Virus record (IMG/VR): IMGVR_UViG_3300042287_000546
Coordinates: 1 to 38,706 of that record
Direction: 5' to 3' (one strand)
Source: a virus
DNA length: 38,706 bases
Positions 7,425-15,091 of this stretch are shown here, one piece after another. The notes below the pieces were generated by a model. It made no database searches, was not told the DNA's origin, and saw only the letters and a list, made by a program, of their open reading frames with translations. The first letter of the stretch is position 1. Every line of letters starts with the position of its first letter. Position numbers and translations under genes: made by a program.

Positions 7425-8326
7425 AGTACCCACTCCATAATTTTTTTGGCTGTATATATGCTAGTTAGCGGTTGTGATCTAGATTCTATACATTTTAGAA
7501 AATGTGTTCTTCCTGTATATAATGCTTCTGCGGTTCCAACTTTTGGAGCCAACATATCACCTAGTTGATTAGCGTTGAAATCCGGATTTATTTCTCCGGT
7601 AGAATAAATTTTAATTTTGTCAAGATCAATATCGTCGTAGACAACACTGTTCTTATCCCCAGTTAGTATAATTTGTCTCTTTTTTACCGGACTAACCCAA
7701 TTACAATTTGTTGTGGTGGTAAATCCGTTGGTAAATTTTAAATTGACAATTACTTGATTTGCTTTATCATTGATATGATTGTTTTTAATGATTGTCCTAT
7801 CTTTTAATTCTAGATCAGGGTAAAGATAATTTACAATACTTAAATCATGAATGGCAAGATCTAGCAAAGCATCAACATCACTTTGAAATAGTCCTAGACT
7901 AATTCTAGTGCTATCGTAATATATTGGTTTGCCAATATCAATGTTTTTTAATTGTTCTACAGCAGGATTATAGCAAAATGTATGATCAACAAAAATAATA
8001 TTCTTTGTTTTTTCAGATTCTCTAATAAGATTATTAATCTGATCTAAAGTTTCGCAAGCTGGTTTTTCAATCCAGAGATCTTTTCCTTTTGCCAGAGACT
8101 GTAAAGCAATATCGTAGTGTGTATTTGCTTTAGTAGCAATTACAACTGCTTTGATTCCCTGGTGTTCTAATGCAGATTCCAGTGATGTGTATGTTGTAAT
8201 TGCAGGATATAAAGATTTTGCAATTTCTAATTTTTTAATATCTGCGTCACATACTGCTGTTAATTCTTTGCTAAAGTTCCTAGCTAAATTTTTACCCCAA
8301 TAACCATATCCTACTAATAAAATCAT
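7421..8326 (-). CDS. Gfo/Idh/MocA-family sugar oxidoreductase
   Basis: 301 residues. NAD(P)-dependent dehydrogenase of a sugar nucleotide. It begins MILLVGYGYWGKNLARNF, a Rossmann fold with GxGxxG-like glycines, and continues AVVIATKANTHYDIAL and DLWIEKPACET; the 'EKP' lysine is the family's catalytic residue. FVDHTFCYNPAVEQL and DLAIHDLSIVNYL (with His) follow in the expected order. The ATG at 8326 overlaps the preceding stop and has AAGGAAA upstream; the longer ORF start at 8350 is less likely. Together with the next gene (aminotransferase) and the hexapeptide acyltransferase it could make a 3-acetamido sugar, by analogy with WlbA. Confidence 0.85.
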   Translation of the reverse strand: MILLVGYGYWGKNLARNFSKELTAVCDADIKKLEIAKSLYPAITTYTSLESALEHQGIKAVVIATKANTHYDIALQSLAKGKDLWIEKPACETLDQINNLIRESEKTKNIIFVDHTFCYNPAVEQLKNIDIGKPIYYDSTRISLGLFQSDVDALLDLAIHDLSIVNYLYPDLELKDRTIIKNNHINDKANQVIVNLKFTNGFTTTTNCNWVSPVKKRQIILTGDKNSVVYDDIDLDKIKIYSTGEINPDFNANQLGDMLAPKVGTAEALYTGRTHFLKCIESRSQPLTSIYTAKKIMEWVL

Positions 8327-9018
8327 AAATATTTTCCTTGAGTTGGCCATACCCAGTCTTTTACTATAGTGCGTTTTGCAATAGTTGTCACTGCTGTTTT
8401 TGTCGGAACCGTTTTCCAGGTCATTAATTCGGGTTCTACAACACCATTCCTGCAGGTGTAAGTGGTTTTTAAAATTTCAAATCCGTTTTGCTGAAAGCCG
8501 TCAGTATGAACAATGGTTCCAAAATTCCAGTATCCGTGATTTAACTTGCTTATTGGCGCAGCAGTTATAAATATTCCGTCTTTTTTAATAACCGAACAGA
8601 TATTTTTAAATGCTTGTCCTACGTTAAAACAGTGCTCTAATGTCCCTGTGTCTATAACTAAATCAAATTGTTCAAAATATATATTTGATATCGGTTCATT
8701 TAAATCTACTAATGTTTCAATACCTCGATGAGAGATAAGATCAAAAATCTCAACGTCAAATCCAAAGTGTTTAAATATCCACAACGGGTCAAAGATTCGT
8801 GGCAAAGATGATTTATGCCAGGCTCGAACTGAATCGGCCATCGACTCCTCTGGAATATTTTTCACAAATTCTTGACCAAATATTGAGATGAGATGTTCCT
8901 CATCAACTAAAAAATCAGGATATCCCAAACACAAAACTTTTCGATTTTTTACGGTAGCCGGTAAATGATTTTTAACAACCTCGATAACGTCGTTGAAATA
9001 GCGATTATCTATGCCCAT
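8323..9018 (-). CDS. Class I SAM-dependent methyltransferase
   Basis: 231 residues. VLCLGYPDFLVDEEHL is the SAM-binding strand/loop region, FDLVIDTGTLEHCFNVGQAF matches the post-motif II block ('DLVxxxGTLEHxxN') found in class I methyltransferases acting on sugars and small molecules, and VIKKDGIFITAAPISKLNHGYWNFG is the strand after it. The C-terminal 50 residues (TYTCRNGVVEPEL onward) are specific to this protein. A good AGG site lies upstream of the ATG at 9018 and the stop overlaps the next gene. It probably methylates a sugar of the pathway encoded around it; substrate unknown. Confidence 0.72.
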   Translation of the reverse strand: MGIDNRYFNDVIEVVKNHLPATVKNRKVLCLGYPDFLVDEEHLISIFGQEFVKNIPEESMADSVRAWHKSSLPRIFDPLWIFKHFGFDVEIFDLISHRGIETLVDLNEPISNIYFEQFDLVIDTGTLEHCFNVGQAFKNICSVIKKDGIFITAAPISKLNHGYWNFGTIVHTDGFQQNGFEILKTTYTCRNGVVEPELMTWKTVPTKTAVTTIAKRTIVKDWVWPTQGKYL

Positions 9019-9019
9019 T

Positions 9020-9439
9020 TTATTTTAACCTAACAGCAGGATTTCCTACGTATGTTCCAGGCTCTGTAATGTTCTTTGTAACTACCGAGCCTGCACCAAT
9101 AACAACGTCATCACAAATAGTCACAGGTAAAATAGAAGAATTGGACCCAACATACACTTTATTACCTAATTTTGTTGGTAAAAATTCTTTAGATAATTTT
9201 CTATCAATAAACTTATCATTGATAAACATAACACCGTGACCAATAAAACAATCAGATCCTATCTCAACAGTTGAGCATATAAAACTATGACTCTGAATCC
9301 TAGTACGCTCTCCAATTATTACATCGTTTTGTATTTCAACAAATGGTCCTACAAATACTTCGTTTTGTAAGGTACATCCGTATAAATTTACAGGTTCGAT
9401 AATTTTTACGCCGATTCCTTTTGTTACTTCATTGATCAT
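9020..9439 (-). CDS. Left-handed beta-helix acyltransferase (sugar N-acetyltransferase)
   Basis: 139 residues composed of hexapeptide repeats ([IV]-G-x-x-x-x): VFVGPFVEIQNDVIIGERTR, then VEIGSDCFIGHGVMFIND, then KVYVGSNSSILPVTICDDVV and IGAGSVVTKNITEPGTYVGNPA. The final block is the canonical end of trimeric LbH acetyltransferases such as WlbB/WbpD and FdtC, which acetylate the amino group put on by a DegT enzyme. Conserved His in HGVMF is in the usual position for the catalytic base. Upstream SD AGGATAAT gives the ATG at 9439. The genes before and after are sugar-modifying enzymes. Confidence 0.82.
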   Translation of the reverse strand: MINEVTKGIGVKIIEPVNLYGCTLQNEVFVGPFVEIQNDVIIGERTRIQSHSFICSTVEIGSDCFIGHGVMFINDKFIDRKLSKEFLPTKLGNKVYVGSNSSILPVTICDDVVIGAGSVVTKNITEPGTYVGNPAVRLK

Positions 9440-9442
9440 AAA

Positions 9443-10045
9443 TTATCCTAAAAGTTCTATCTCAGCTGTGACTGATTTTTTGGCTTCGCTAACAATCTGT
9501 ATAATTTTGAAACATTCCTCAAGAAATATCTCTCCAGTTTTTTTATTTTTTCTGAGGTCCACAATTATTCTAGTTCCGCTATGCGAATGTTTTTTAATTA
9601 GTGATGCGTAGGTAGAGACAGGATAGTGAAATCCACAAGATAACCAAGAAGTTATTAAATCAAACTTTATATCTGGCAACGTTAAGTTGTTACAGTCTAT
9701 TAACGTGTAGTCTTTGGTACCTAATTTTTTTAGTTCGTCGTCTAATCTACAGAACGAATTATAATATAAAAACGTGTCTGCCGATTGATGATAGTTAACA
9801 TCTTTAGATTTAGCATCCTTAGTCTGATTATTGCTTGCATCGCCGTCAATTAAATACAACGTTGTATTGTATTTTACATTAAACATTCTAGATTCCCAAG
9901 CTAGTCCGCAGCCGATATCTAATATTGTCATTGGCTGAAATTTGAGATATGAGTCTAATGTATTAAAGTTGTTTTCTTTTATTTTTTGATAAGCAAAATC
10001 TTGCCATTCGTTACTCATCCAGTCTTGCGTAAATCTATCACTCAT
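9443..10045 (-). CDS. SAM-dependent methyltransferase
   Basis: 200 residues. The segment MTILDIGCGLAWESRMF (about 39-55) is motif I of class I methyltransferases, followed by LYLIDGDASN (the acidic residue that binds the ribose) and KFDLITSWLSCGFHYP, then HSGTRIIVDLRKN. It is short but contains the complete core. The ATG overlaps the upstream cupin stop (ATGA), so they are coupled. It lies in the sugar operon, so a sugar or sugar-nucleotide is the likely substrate, without direct proof. Confidence 0.72.
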   Translation of the reverse strand: MSDRFTQDWMSNEWQDFAYQKIKENNFNTLDSYLKFQPMTILDIGCGLAWESRMFNVKYNTTLYLIDGDASNNQTKDAKSKDVNYHQSADTFLYYNSFCRLDDELKKLGTKDYTLIDCNNLTLPDIKFDLITSWLSCGFHYPVSTYASLIKKHSHSGTRIIVDLRKNKKTGEIFLEECFKIIQIVSEAKKSVTAEIELLG

Positions 10046-10386
10046 TTCGAATATCCTACAGTTTCTCTAGAAATATCATCATGGTCAAATTCAGCCCAAT
10101 ACAATTCAAATGCAATGCAATCAGTAATTGCTTCAAACTGATGATATTCACCTGGAGCAACTTTTGTATATTCACCTGCTCTCAACAAGGTCTCGTCGAC
10201 TAAATCGTAATTGTTTTTCCACACACGAATGATCATTTCTCCAGACTCTACAAAGAACCCATTCCACTTAAATTTATGTTTGTGCTTGGAACACACACCA
10301 CCTGCTGTGGCTTCGATGCGATGAAACTCTAATACACCGTTAGCCTCTAATAACTCTGTTTGACCCCATACTTTTCCTGCTTTCAT
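10042..10386 (-). CDS. Cupin protein (phosphomannose-isomerase-like)
   Basis: 114 residues forming a single cupin domain. Motif 1 is GGVCSKHKHKFKWNGFFVESG (two His and a later Glu-type ligand), motif 2 is PGEYHQFEAITD with its metal-binding His. It resembles small cupins related to the C-terminal domain of type II phosphomannose isomerases and sugar isomerases, which act on phosphorylated or nucleotide sugars. It is the first gene of the 10386-5675 operon and follows a late promoter with a 19-base leader and a strong AAAAAGGTG site. The precise reaction is unknown. Confidence 0.72.
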   Translation of the reverse strand: MKAGKVWGQTELLEANGVLEFHRIEATAGGVCSKHKHKFKWNGFFVESGEMIIRVWKNNYDLVDETLLRAGEYTKVAPGEYHQFEAITDCIAFELYWAEFDHDDISRETVGYSK

Positions 10387-10404
10387 ATTGCACCTTTTTA
10401 ATTA

Positions 10405-10418
10405 ACTGAGTATTTATT
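10405..10418 (-). promoter_or_regulatory. Late promoter for the 10386-5675 sugar operon
   Basis: AATAAATA read on the minus strand (10418-10411), then CTCAG and a predicted start at 10405. The leader of 19 bases contains AAAAAGG before the ATG at 10386. Unlike the leaderless late promoters, this one has a normal ribosome-binding site. Confidence 0.6.
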
Positions 10419-10925
10419 TCAAACTAACTTGTGTAGTTGCACAACTTCACTCTGCCTGCTAACTTCTTTGACAAAAAACACACAAGGGGGATTCGGATCG
10501 TCATGCAAGGGCACAGTTAGCAACTGTCCGTTTTTCATCTTAGGAAAGTACCAGCGTACATCTTGGAAGATGTTTATAATTTCTATGGGTAAAAAATCCG
10601 TCTTAAATCCCTTGATAGGATTAAACACCAGTGCATCAAATCCCCGTTCGTTGATACTGGTCAAGGGCAATACTTCCGGGTCTAGTCCACATTCCTTATC
10701 GCCCACCACCATGCACCAATCTAAAGGCATCTGCACTTCGTGACCACCTATACGCAACAGTATTGCTGGCGAATTAAATGACTCTAGGAATATTAATGGC
10801 ATGAAAAAGAAATCTGGTTCTTGAGGATTACTATTGTCTAATACTGAAAATCTAGTATCTTCATCTACTTCTTCTGGCAGTTCGTTGAGATCAAATGATC
10901 TATTGTTTAGTGTAAGTATTTTCAT
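10419..10925 (-). CDS. Conserved phage protein of unknown function
   Basis: 168 residues from ATG 10925-10923, with AGGAAAA as ribosome-binding site and an ATGA overlap with the FkbM gene; the longer ORF start at 10967 has no such signal. The second half has the pattern HEVQMPLDWCMVVGDKEC, then LPLTSINERGFDALVFNPI, then DVRWYFPKMKNGQLLTVPL and FVKEVSRQSEVV. I recall similar proteins in T4-like cyanophages but no function. No signal peptide or membrane span. Its position between UvsW/FkbM and the late promoter at 10411 marks the end of that operon. Confidence 0.6.
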   Translation of the reverse strand: MKILTLNNRSFDLNELPEEVDEDTRFSVLDNSNPQEPDFFFMPLIFLESFNSPAILLRIGGHEVQMPLDWCMVVGDKECGLDPEVLPLTSINERGFDALVFNPIKGFKTDFLPIEIINIFQDVRWYFPKMKNGQLLTVPLHDDPNPPCVFFVKEVSRQSEVVQLHKLV

Positions 10926-11563
10926 TTTAATTTTCCTAATATTACGTTTCGGTGATCGACATCCCATGATAAAATGTCATACTTAAAATTGATCTTACAG
11001 AAATCAATTGCTCTGGTATCACCGTTTTCTTGTTCTACAATCAACAGAGGATTGTATTTCTTAATAGTATTAACTGCACCTTGTAAAACATTTAATTCGT
11101 AACCGTCCACATCAATTTTAATATAATCAATATCTGAAAAATTAAATTCATCTATAGTGTATAGCTGTTCATCATACCACTTTTCTTGCGGTATTTTTCC
11201 GGTGGTTATACTTCCGCCACCGCTTACTTTTATAATTTTATGCTCTTCACCTAACGCACATTTAAAATGTGTAATTTTAGATAGGTCGACATTTTTATGA
11301 AATAATTTTCTTCTTCGATAATCAAAACAAAAAACATGATTAAAATCTTTATGAAGATATCTTGTGTATTCCCCATCTCTACAACCAACATCTATGGCAT
11401 TTCTTTTTTCTGTAATAAAAGGAAGACTAGCTACCCACGTTTTTTTACAATGGTGATTAGGAAATTCTTGTATACCATCTGGGCTAAAGAAAAAATCGGT
11501 ATCGTACAACTCCCAGTTAAATGTATTTTTAGAAAACTGAGTAGGTTCAAAAGGATATATCAT
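10922..11563 (-). CDS. FkbM-family methyltransferase
   Basis: 213 residues. KRNAIDVGCRDGEYTRYL (about 53-70) is the SAM-binding motif; VFCFDYRRRK gives the acidic strand-2 end; DYIKIDVDGYELNVLQGA (about 145-162) is the signature of FkbM proteins, with the Asp-Val-Asp/Glu metal or catalytic residues. FkbM enzymes methylate hydroxyls of sugars and polyketides. The ATG overlaps the UvsW stop (ATGA) and has AAGG seven bases upstream. It is a second FkbM-type gene besides 2702-3274. It is the only glycan-type gene inserted directly behind UvsW. Confidence 0.85.
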   Translation of the reverse strand: MIYPFEPTQFSKNTFNWELYDTDFFFSPDGIQEFPNHHCKKTWVASLPFITEKRNAIDVGCRDGEYTRYLHKDFNHVFCFDYRRRKLFHKNVDLSKITHFKCALGEEHKIIKVSGGGSITTGKIPQEKWYDEQLYTIDEFNFSDIDYIKIDVDGYELNVLQGAVNTIKKYNPLLIVEQENGDTRAIDFCKINFKYDILSWDVDHRNVILGKLK

Positions 11564-13014
11564 ATGTTTACCTTGGTTACTGTAAAGGGATATTTGGCCT
11601 CTTTGTAATACTTCTTTCTTTCTGTGAGATGTCGTTTAGCGTACTTGCAGGTGGAGGTGATGTCCCAGATTTCTACATGATCTTTGTCTTCTGCTTTTCT
11701 AATGCCTCGCCCAATGCTTTGTATAACGCGGACAAAGCTCTTTCCGGGCTCAAGAAGAACCAGATTAAAAATCCTTGGAATATTAATACCCACAGCGGCC
11801 ACACCATAAGTCGCCACAATAATCTTGCCATCACTTGTTTTAATTTCATCATACTCTTCCTTGCGGTCGTCTAGTTTCATACCGCCACTGACAAACACAG
11901 CATCGGGAATCAAGGCGATTAATTTGTTTCCTGTGTCAATCCTGTTAATCAACACCAAGGTGTTGCCGCTAGAGGATATGTTCTTAATTTTATTAGCAAT
12001 CCACTCTAACCTTGTATCATCTGTGACCAAGAATGTGTATTCATCTTGGAAGGACGTGAACACTTCTACATCTGTGGTCTGTAACACATTGATGTTTAAT
12101 TGTGCCAGAACCCCTTTGTTCTGTAAGTCATGCGCACTCACTTGATTGATCACTGGACCGATACTGGCCAGTATGCCCTGATATTCCCAGGCTTCCTTAG
12201 GAACTGTACCTGTGAGTCCCCATCGTATGGCACAGTTCTTAAAGTTCTGTGTCAGCAGTTTAGTCAGCACTTCGGCCTTGGCCTGATGTACCTCGTCTAC
12301 GATCACTGCTACCACGTCCTCGCAGAATTCTGCCAGAGTCAGTGTGGCTTCGTCATGACTTTTCTTGTCTAAGATGTTGAGACTCTGCCAGGTACAGATG
12401 GTGTGGGTTCGCCCCAGTTCTTTTCTATCACCGAAATATACGCCAACATCTAATCCGAGATTTCGATAGTCCTCTTCAGTCTGCACTACCAGGCTCTTGT
12501 TGGGCACGATGATCATAGTGCGACCATAAGGTTCACATAAATGGCTCAACGTGGCAGTGGTTATAGTCTTGCCCGCTCCTGTGGCCACTTCTTGCAGGGC
12601 CTGTGGATTTTCTAAAAATTTGTTGATGACATCATATTGATAATCACGCAGCACAATGGGCTGACCTGCTTCGATATGTCCTTGCGGCCATGTTTTGCCC
12701 TGATCCGCCCAATAGGTTTCCGACACGGGTTGGAATGAAAATTTATGCAGCGATCTTAGATCTTCAATATCTAACTCATAGCCCGAATCTTCGATGATAG
12801 GAAGGATCACATCTAGATGTGCGAGATATCCAGTGCCACCAATACCAAAATAGGTTTTAGTGCCATCCCACCTGCCTAGTTTATATGCAGGCATGTGTCG
12901 AGCATAGGGAAGATCGTATTTTAATTTGTTTACGATCTTGCGACGAGTCTCCACGCTGAGACCTTCAAATTTTACGTTGACTTCGTCTCGGATGATCAAT
13001 TTACAGCTCGACAA
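11560..13014 (-). CDS. uvsW: UvsW superfamily 2 DNA/RNA helicase
   Basis: 484 residues. UvsW unwinds branched DNA and R-loops and switches T4 from origin- to recombination-dependent replication. The helicase motifs are in order: Q-motif-like VLRDYQYDVIN, Walker A VATGAGKTIT (about 143-152), DEVH box VIVDEVHQAK, motif III GLTGTVP, and motif VI VRVIQSIGRGIRKAED. The N-terminal domain (to about 125) matches the UvsW DNA-binding domain in position and has YKLGRWDGTKTYF. I place the start at a TTG (13014-13012) because AAAGGAC lies seven bases upstream; no ATG is available, and the TTG at 13053 overlaps the previous gene by 50 bases. It is coupled to the upstream unknown gene. Confidence 0.92.
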   Translation of the reverse strand: MSSCKLIIRDEVNVKFEGLSVETRRKIVNKLKYDLPYARHMPAYKLGRWDGTKTYFGIGGTGYLAHLDVILPIIEDSGYELDIEDLRSLHKFSFQPVSETYWADQGKTWPQGHIEAGQPIVLRDYQYDVINKFLENPQALQEVATGAGKTITTATLSHLCEPYGRTMIIVPNKSLVVQTEEDYRNLGLDVGVYFGDRKELGRTHTICTWQSLNILDKKSHDEATLTLAEFCEDVVAVIVDEVHQAKAEVLTKLLTQNFKNCAIRWGLTGTVPKEAWEYQGILASIGPVINQVSAHDLQNKGVLAQLNINVLQTTDVEVFTSFQDEYTFLVTDDTRLEWIANKIKNISSSGNTLVLINRIDTGNKLIALIPDAVFVSGGMKLDDRKEEYDEIKTSDGKIIVATYGVAAVGINIPRIFNLVLLEPGKSFVRVIQSIGRGIRKAEDKDHVEIWDITSTCKYAKRHLTERKKYYKEAKYPFTVTKVNI

Positions 13015-14191
13015 TTTTTTGTCCTTTGGTTTCTGATGGTTTGATATCTCCAAGGTATATCACGCAAGGATGGCTGTTAAACCAATCTCTAGTCATGATA
13101 TTAGTAGGAGGAAATACATTGTTTGTTACTAACAGTGTAACATCATCTAGATCTTTAAACAACCATTTAGCTGGCCGCGATTCAAATATCAATAGTTTTC
13201 CTGTCTCTACCTTGCCGCCAACACCTGCTAACTTAATCCACTCATTGATGCCTGTGTCGCGATCCTTGTTATCTCTAAAACACACCTTGATTTCATCCCT
13301 ATTGATACCTTGTGCATCAGCGTCTGCCACAAACTGCTGTAACCAGGTCAGTGTGTCTCCGGCTCGATCTAACACCACTGCGGCCTTGCCTGTGATATTT
13401 TTATATAGGTAAAAAAATTTATCGTTGGATCTAATCCAAAAGCTGTTTTCTGCGTGGGCAGCTATTTTTTCATTGATATTTTTAGGTTGTCCACGATACG
13501 AATATCCCATGTGCTTGGCTCTAAGTAAATCTTTATCAGTCTCGCCTACACTGTGAAGATTGAACCACTGTTCGGCTTCAGCAGTGGCATTTACCAGTTG
13601 CACTCTATCATTGATGATATCCGACACTGGTAAAATTTCTTCCTGATTTTGCCAGATTTCTTCTACATCTGCTAACACATTTATAAAGGTATCATCTATT
13701 TCAAAATTATTTCGATTGGCAAATTCGTACAGTGCTATGAGATTGAAATCATAGAGATTCAATCGACGTAGTTTTTGATCTGCGTCCCAGTTGTTGAATC
13801 TGGTACTTGAAAGTTGATACGAATTTATCTGGTCATCAAACTCTTTTTTCAGCTGATAGGGAAATTTCACACAGACCTCAAGTTGGCCGGCAGCAGCTCG
13901 TTCTACATAGATTCTTTTAGTAAGGTCCAGTATGCGGAACGGTTGCTTCCACTGAAAATTTTTCACAGAGCCCGAATAATCTAATCCAGCCATCATGGCT
14001 GCGAGTTGATATTTTTCTAGAATTTTCACCACATAGTCAGCTTGATTTTTCGTCAGAGGTTCTTGCTGTAATAGCTTTGTATAAAAACTTACCACAGGAG
14101 GATGATCCTGATGCTGCACGGTTACTTGACCAGAATCTACCAGTTGAAAAAACAGTTGAAATATATCTTCTGCGAATAATGATGATGACAT
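13001..14191 (-). CDS. Unknown protein preceding UvsW, early leaderless gene
   Basis: 396 residues, no signal peptide or membrane segment. I do not recognise a catalytic motif. It is rich in aromatic residues and has a C-terminal region (about 300-396: DEIKVCFRDNKDRDTGINEW, later LLIFESRPAKWLF, VTLLVTNNVFPPT, CVIYLGDI) with alternating beta strands that look like a Rossmann or helicase-like fold. It is coupled to UvsW, overlapping by 14 bases, which suggests a role in recombination or replication. Its sigma-70 promoter is nearly perfect and sits so close that the transcript should start at the ATG. Function unassigned. Confidence 0.65.
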   Translation of the reverse strand: MSSSLFAEDIFQLFFQLVDSGQVTVQHQDHPPVVSFYTKLLQQEPLTKNQADYVVKILEKYQLAAMMAGLDYSGSVKNFQWKQPFRILDLTKRIYVERAAAGQLEVCVKFPYQLKKEFDDQINSYQLSSTRFNNWDADQKLRRLNLYDFNLIALYEFANRNNFEIDDTFINVLADVEEIWQNQEEILPVSDIINDRVQLVNATAEAEQWFNLHSVGETDKDLLRAKHMGYSYRGQPKNINEKIAAHAENSFWIRSNDKFFYLYKNITGKAAVVLDRAGDTLTWLQQFVADADAQGINRDEIKVCFRDNKDRDTGINEWIKLAGVGGKVETGKLLIFESRPAKWLFKDLDDVTLLVTNNVFPPTNIMTRDWFNSHPCVIYLGDIKPSETKGQKIVEL

Positions 14192-14226
14192 TACACTAGT
14201 ATACGTTGTTGTAATCAGTAAGTCAA
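14192..14226 (-). promoter_or_regulatory. Near-consensus sigma-70 promoter, leaderless start for 14191
   Basis: Minus strand: TTGACT at 14226-14221, a 17-base spacer (14220-14204), TATACT at 14203-14198, six bases (14197-14192), then the ATG at 14191. The hexamers differ from the primase promoter by one base in the -35 and none in the -10, and the spacing is identical. No Shine-Dalgarno is present. Confidence 0.82.
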
Positions 14227-15056
14227 GTGATTTTTGATATTAATCTGGCTAATGGAATGCCCTGGCTGATTTCAACCACGGTCCATTCAGTGTGACACAG
14301 CCTCAAAAACCATTCATCTCTATTTGGCATGACTGGAGTTTCTATTTGATCCCAAGTGATAGACAAATCCGAGGCCAAACTAGTAGAATCACACAGCACA
14401 GGTACGCCTTGTATAGCAGCCTGGACTGCAGGACCACTGTTGTGATTGATCACACAGTGATAATTGTAGAAAATATCAAAATCGTCATAGCTGCCCGATA
14501 TCAATCGAGGACGTTCTAAGGTCACACCTGGTATATCTACATCAAACAATGATCTAGGATGTGGTCTCACTATGATTTTTCGTTGAGATTTAGCCTGTAT
14601 CTGTTTCACCGTGTTTTCAACCCAGGTTTTCATCGGAGGCATACCTTCCCATTGCAGGCTATGACTGTGTTGACACGCTATGAGTATGTCTAGCCGTTGA
14701 TCAGATCTTCTATCTCTCAGATCAACACCTAATTTTTTTGGTCGATCAGCATCGAGATCCGAGTTGTTGGCAAACTCTCCGAGATTATTGATATGATTCA
14801 GTGAAATTCGCCATGTGTGATTTCTACGTAGGTTGCCCACTTCGATGATGATCACTGGTTTTTTGATATTTCTACACTGATAGTAGACTTCACGGTTTGG
14901 ACTCATCCTGCCAGACCATAACACTGACCAAATCACTGCTACATCCTCGTGTTCATCGACTATGCTATGACCGAGAGACTGTGCTCCTTGTGCAAACGCA
15001 TCAAAGATTGGTTGGCTGTTCAGGGCACCGTATTGGCGATATAATTTGAAGCGCAT
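14223..15056 (-). CDS. Capsule-type glycosyltransferase, paralogue 1
   Basis: 277 residues. It belongs to the same family as the four genes at 16317-19884. Shared blocks: an N-terminal half with HTWRISLNHINNLG, then the C-terminal segment KIIVRPHPRS (Pro-His after Arg, as in KpsS/capsule-synthesis GT-B enzymes), and NHNSGPAVQAAIQGVPVLCD, then ASDLSITW and PVMPNRDEWFLRLCHTEW. The Asn-Ser-x-x-Ala-(A/I)-x-x-GVP block binds the donor in such enzymes. It probably adds or links sugars of surface polysaccharide in the cytoplasm. It is 3' of a late promoter (15078-15085) with a 16-base leader and no clear ribosome-binding site. Confidence 0.7.
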   Translation of the reverse strand: MRFKLYRQYGALNSQPIFDAFAQGAQSLGHSIVDEHEDVAVIWSVLWSGRMSPNREVYYQCRNIKKPVIIIEVGNLRRNHTWRISLNHINNLGEFANNSDLDADRPKKLGVDLRDRRSDQRLDILIACQHSHSLQWEGMPPMKTWVENTVKQIQAKSQRKIIVRPHPRSLFDVDIPGVTLERPRLISGSYDDFDIFYNYHCVINHNSGPAVQAAIQGVPVLCDSTSLASDLSITWDQIETPVMPNRDEWFLRLCHTEWTVVEISQGIPLARLISKIT

Positions 15057-15063
15057 CTAATAT

Positions 15064-15071
15064 AATAAATA
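15064..15071 (+). promoter_or_regulatory. Late promoter for plus-strand genes 15092-16320
   Basis: AATAAATA on the plus strand; predicted start 15077, leader 15 bases, no clear Shine-Dalgarno. It is interlocked with the minus-strand promoter at 15078-15085. Confidence 0.55.
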
Positions 15072-15077
15072 ACTGTG

Positions 15078-15085
15078 TATTTAAT
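15078..15085 (-). promoter_or_regulatory. Late promoter for the glycosyltransferase at 15056
   Basis: ATTAAATA on the minus strand (15085-15078), predicted start 15072. With its plus-strand partner it forms TAAATA-ACTGTG-TATTTA, an inverted repeat in which each promoter's -10 faces the other. Confidence 0.5.
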
Positions 15086-15091
15086 GAGATT

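Noticed and set aside
13026-13412. 128-residue plus-strand ORF
   Set aside because: Lies wholly inside 13001-14191 on the other strand, with no promoter or ribosome-binding site.
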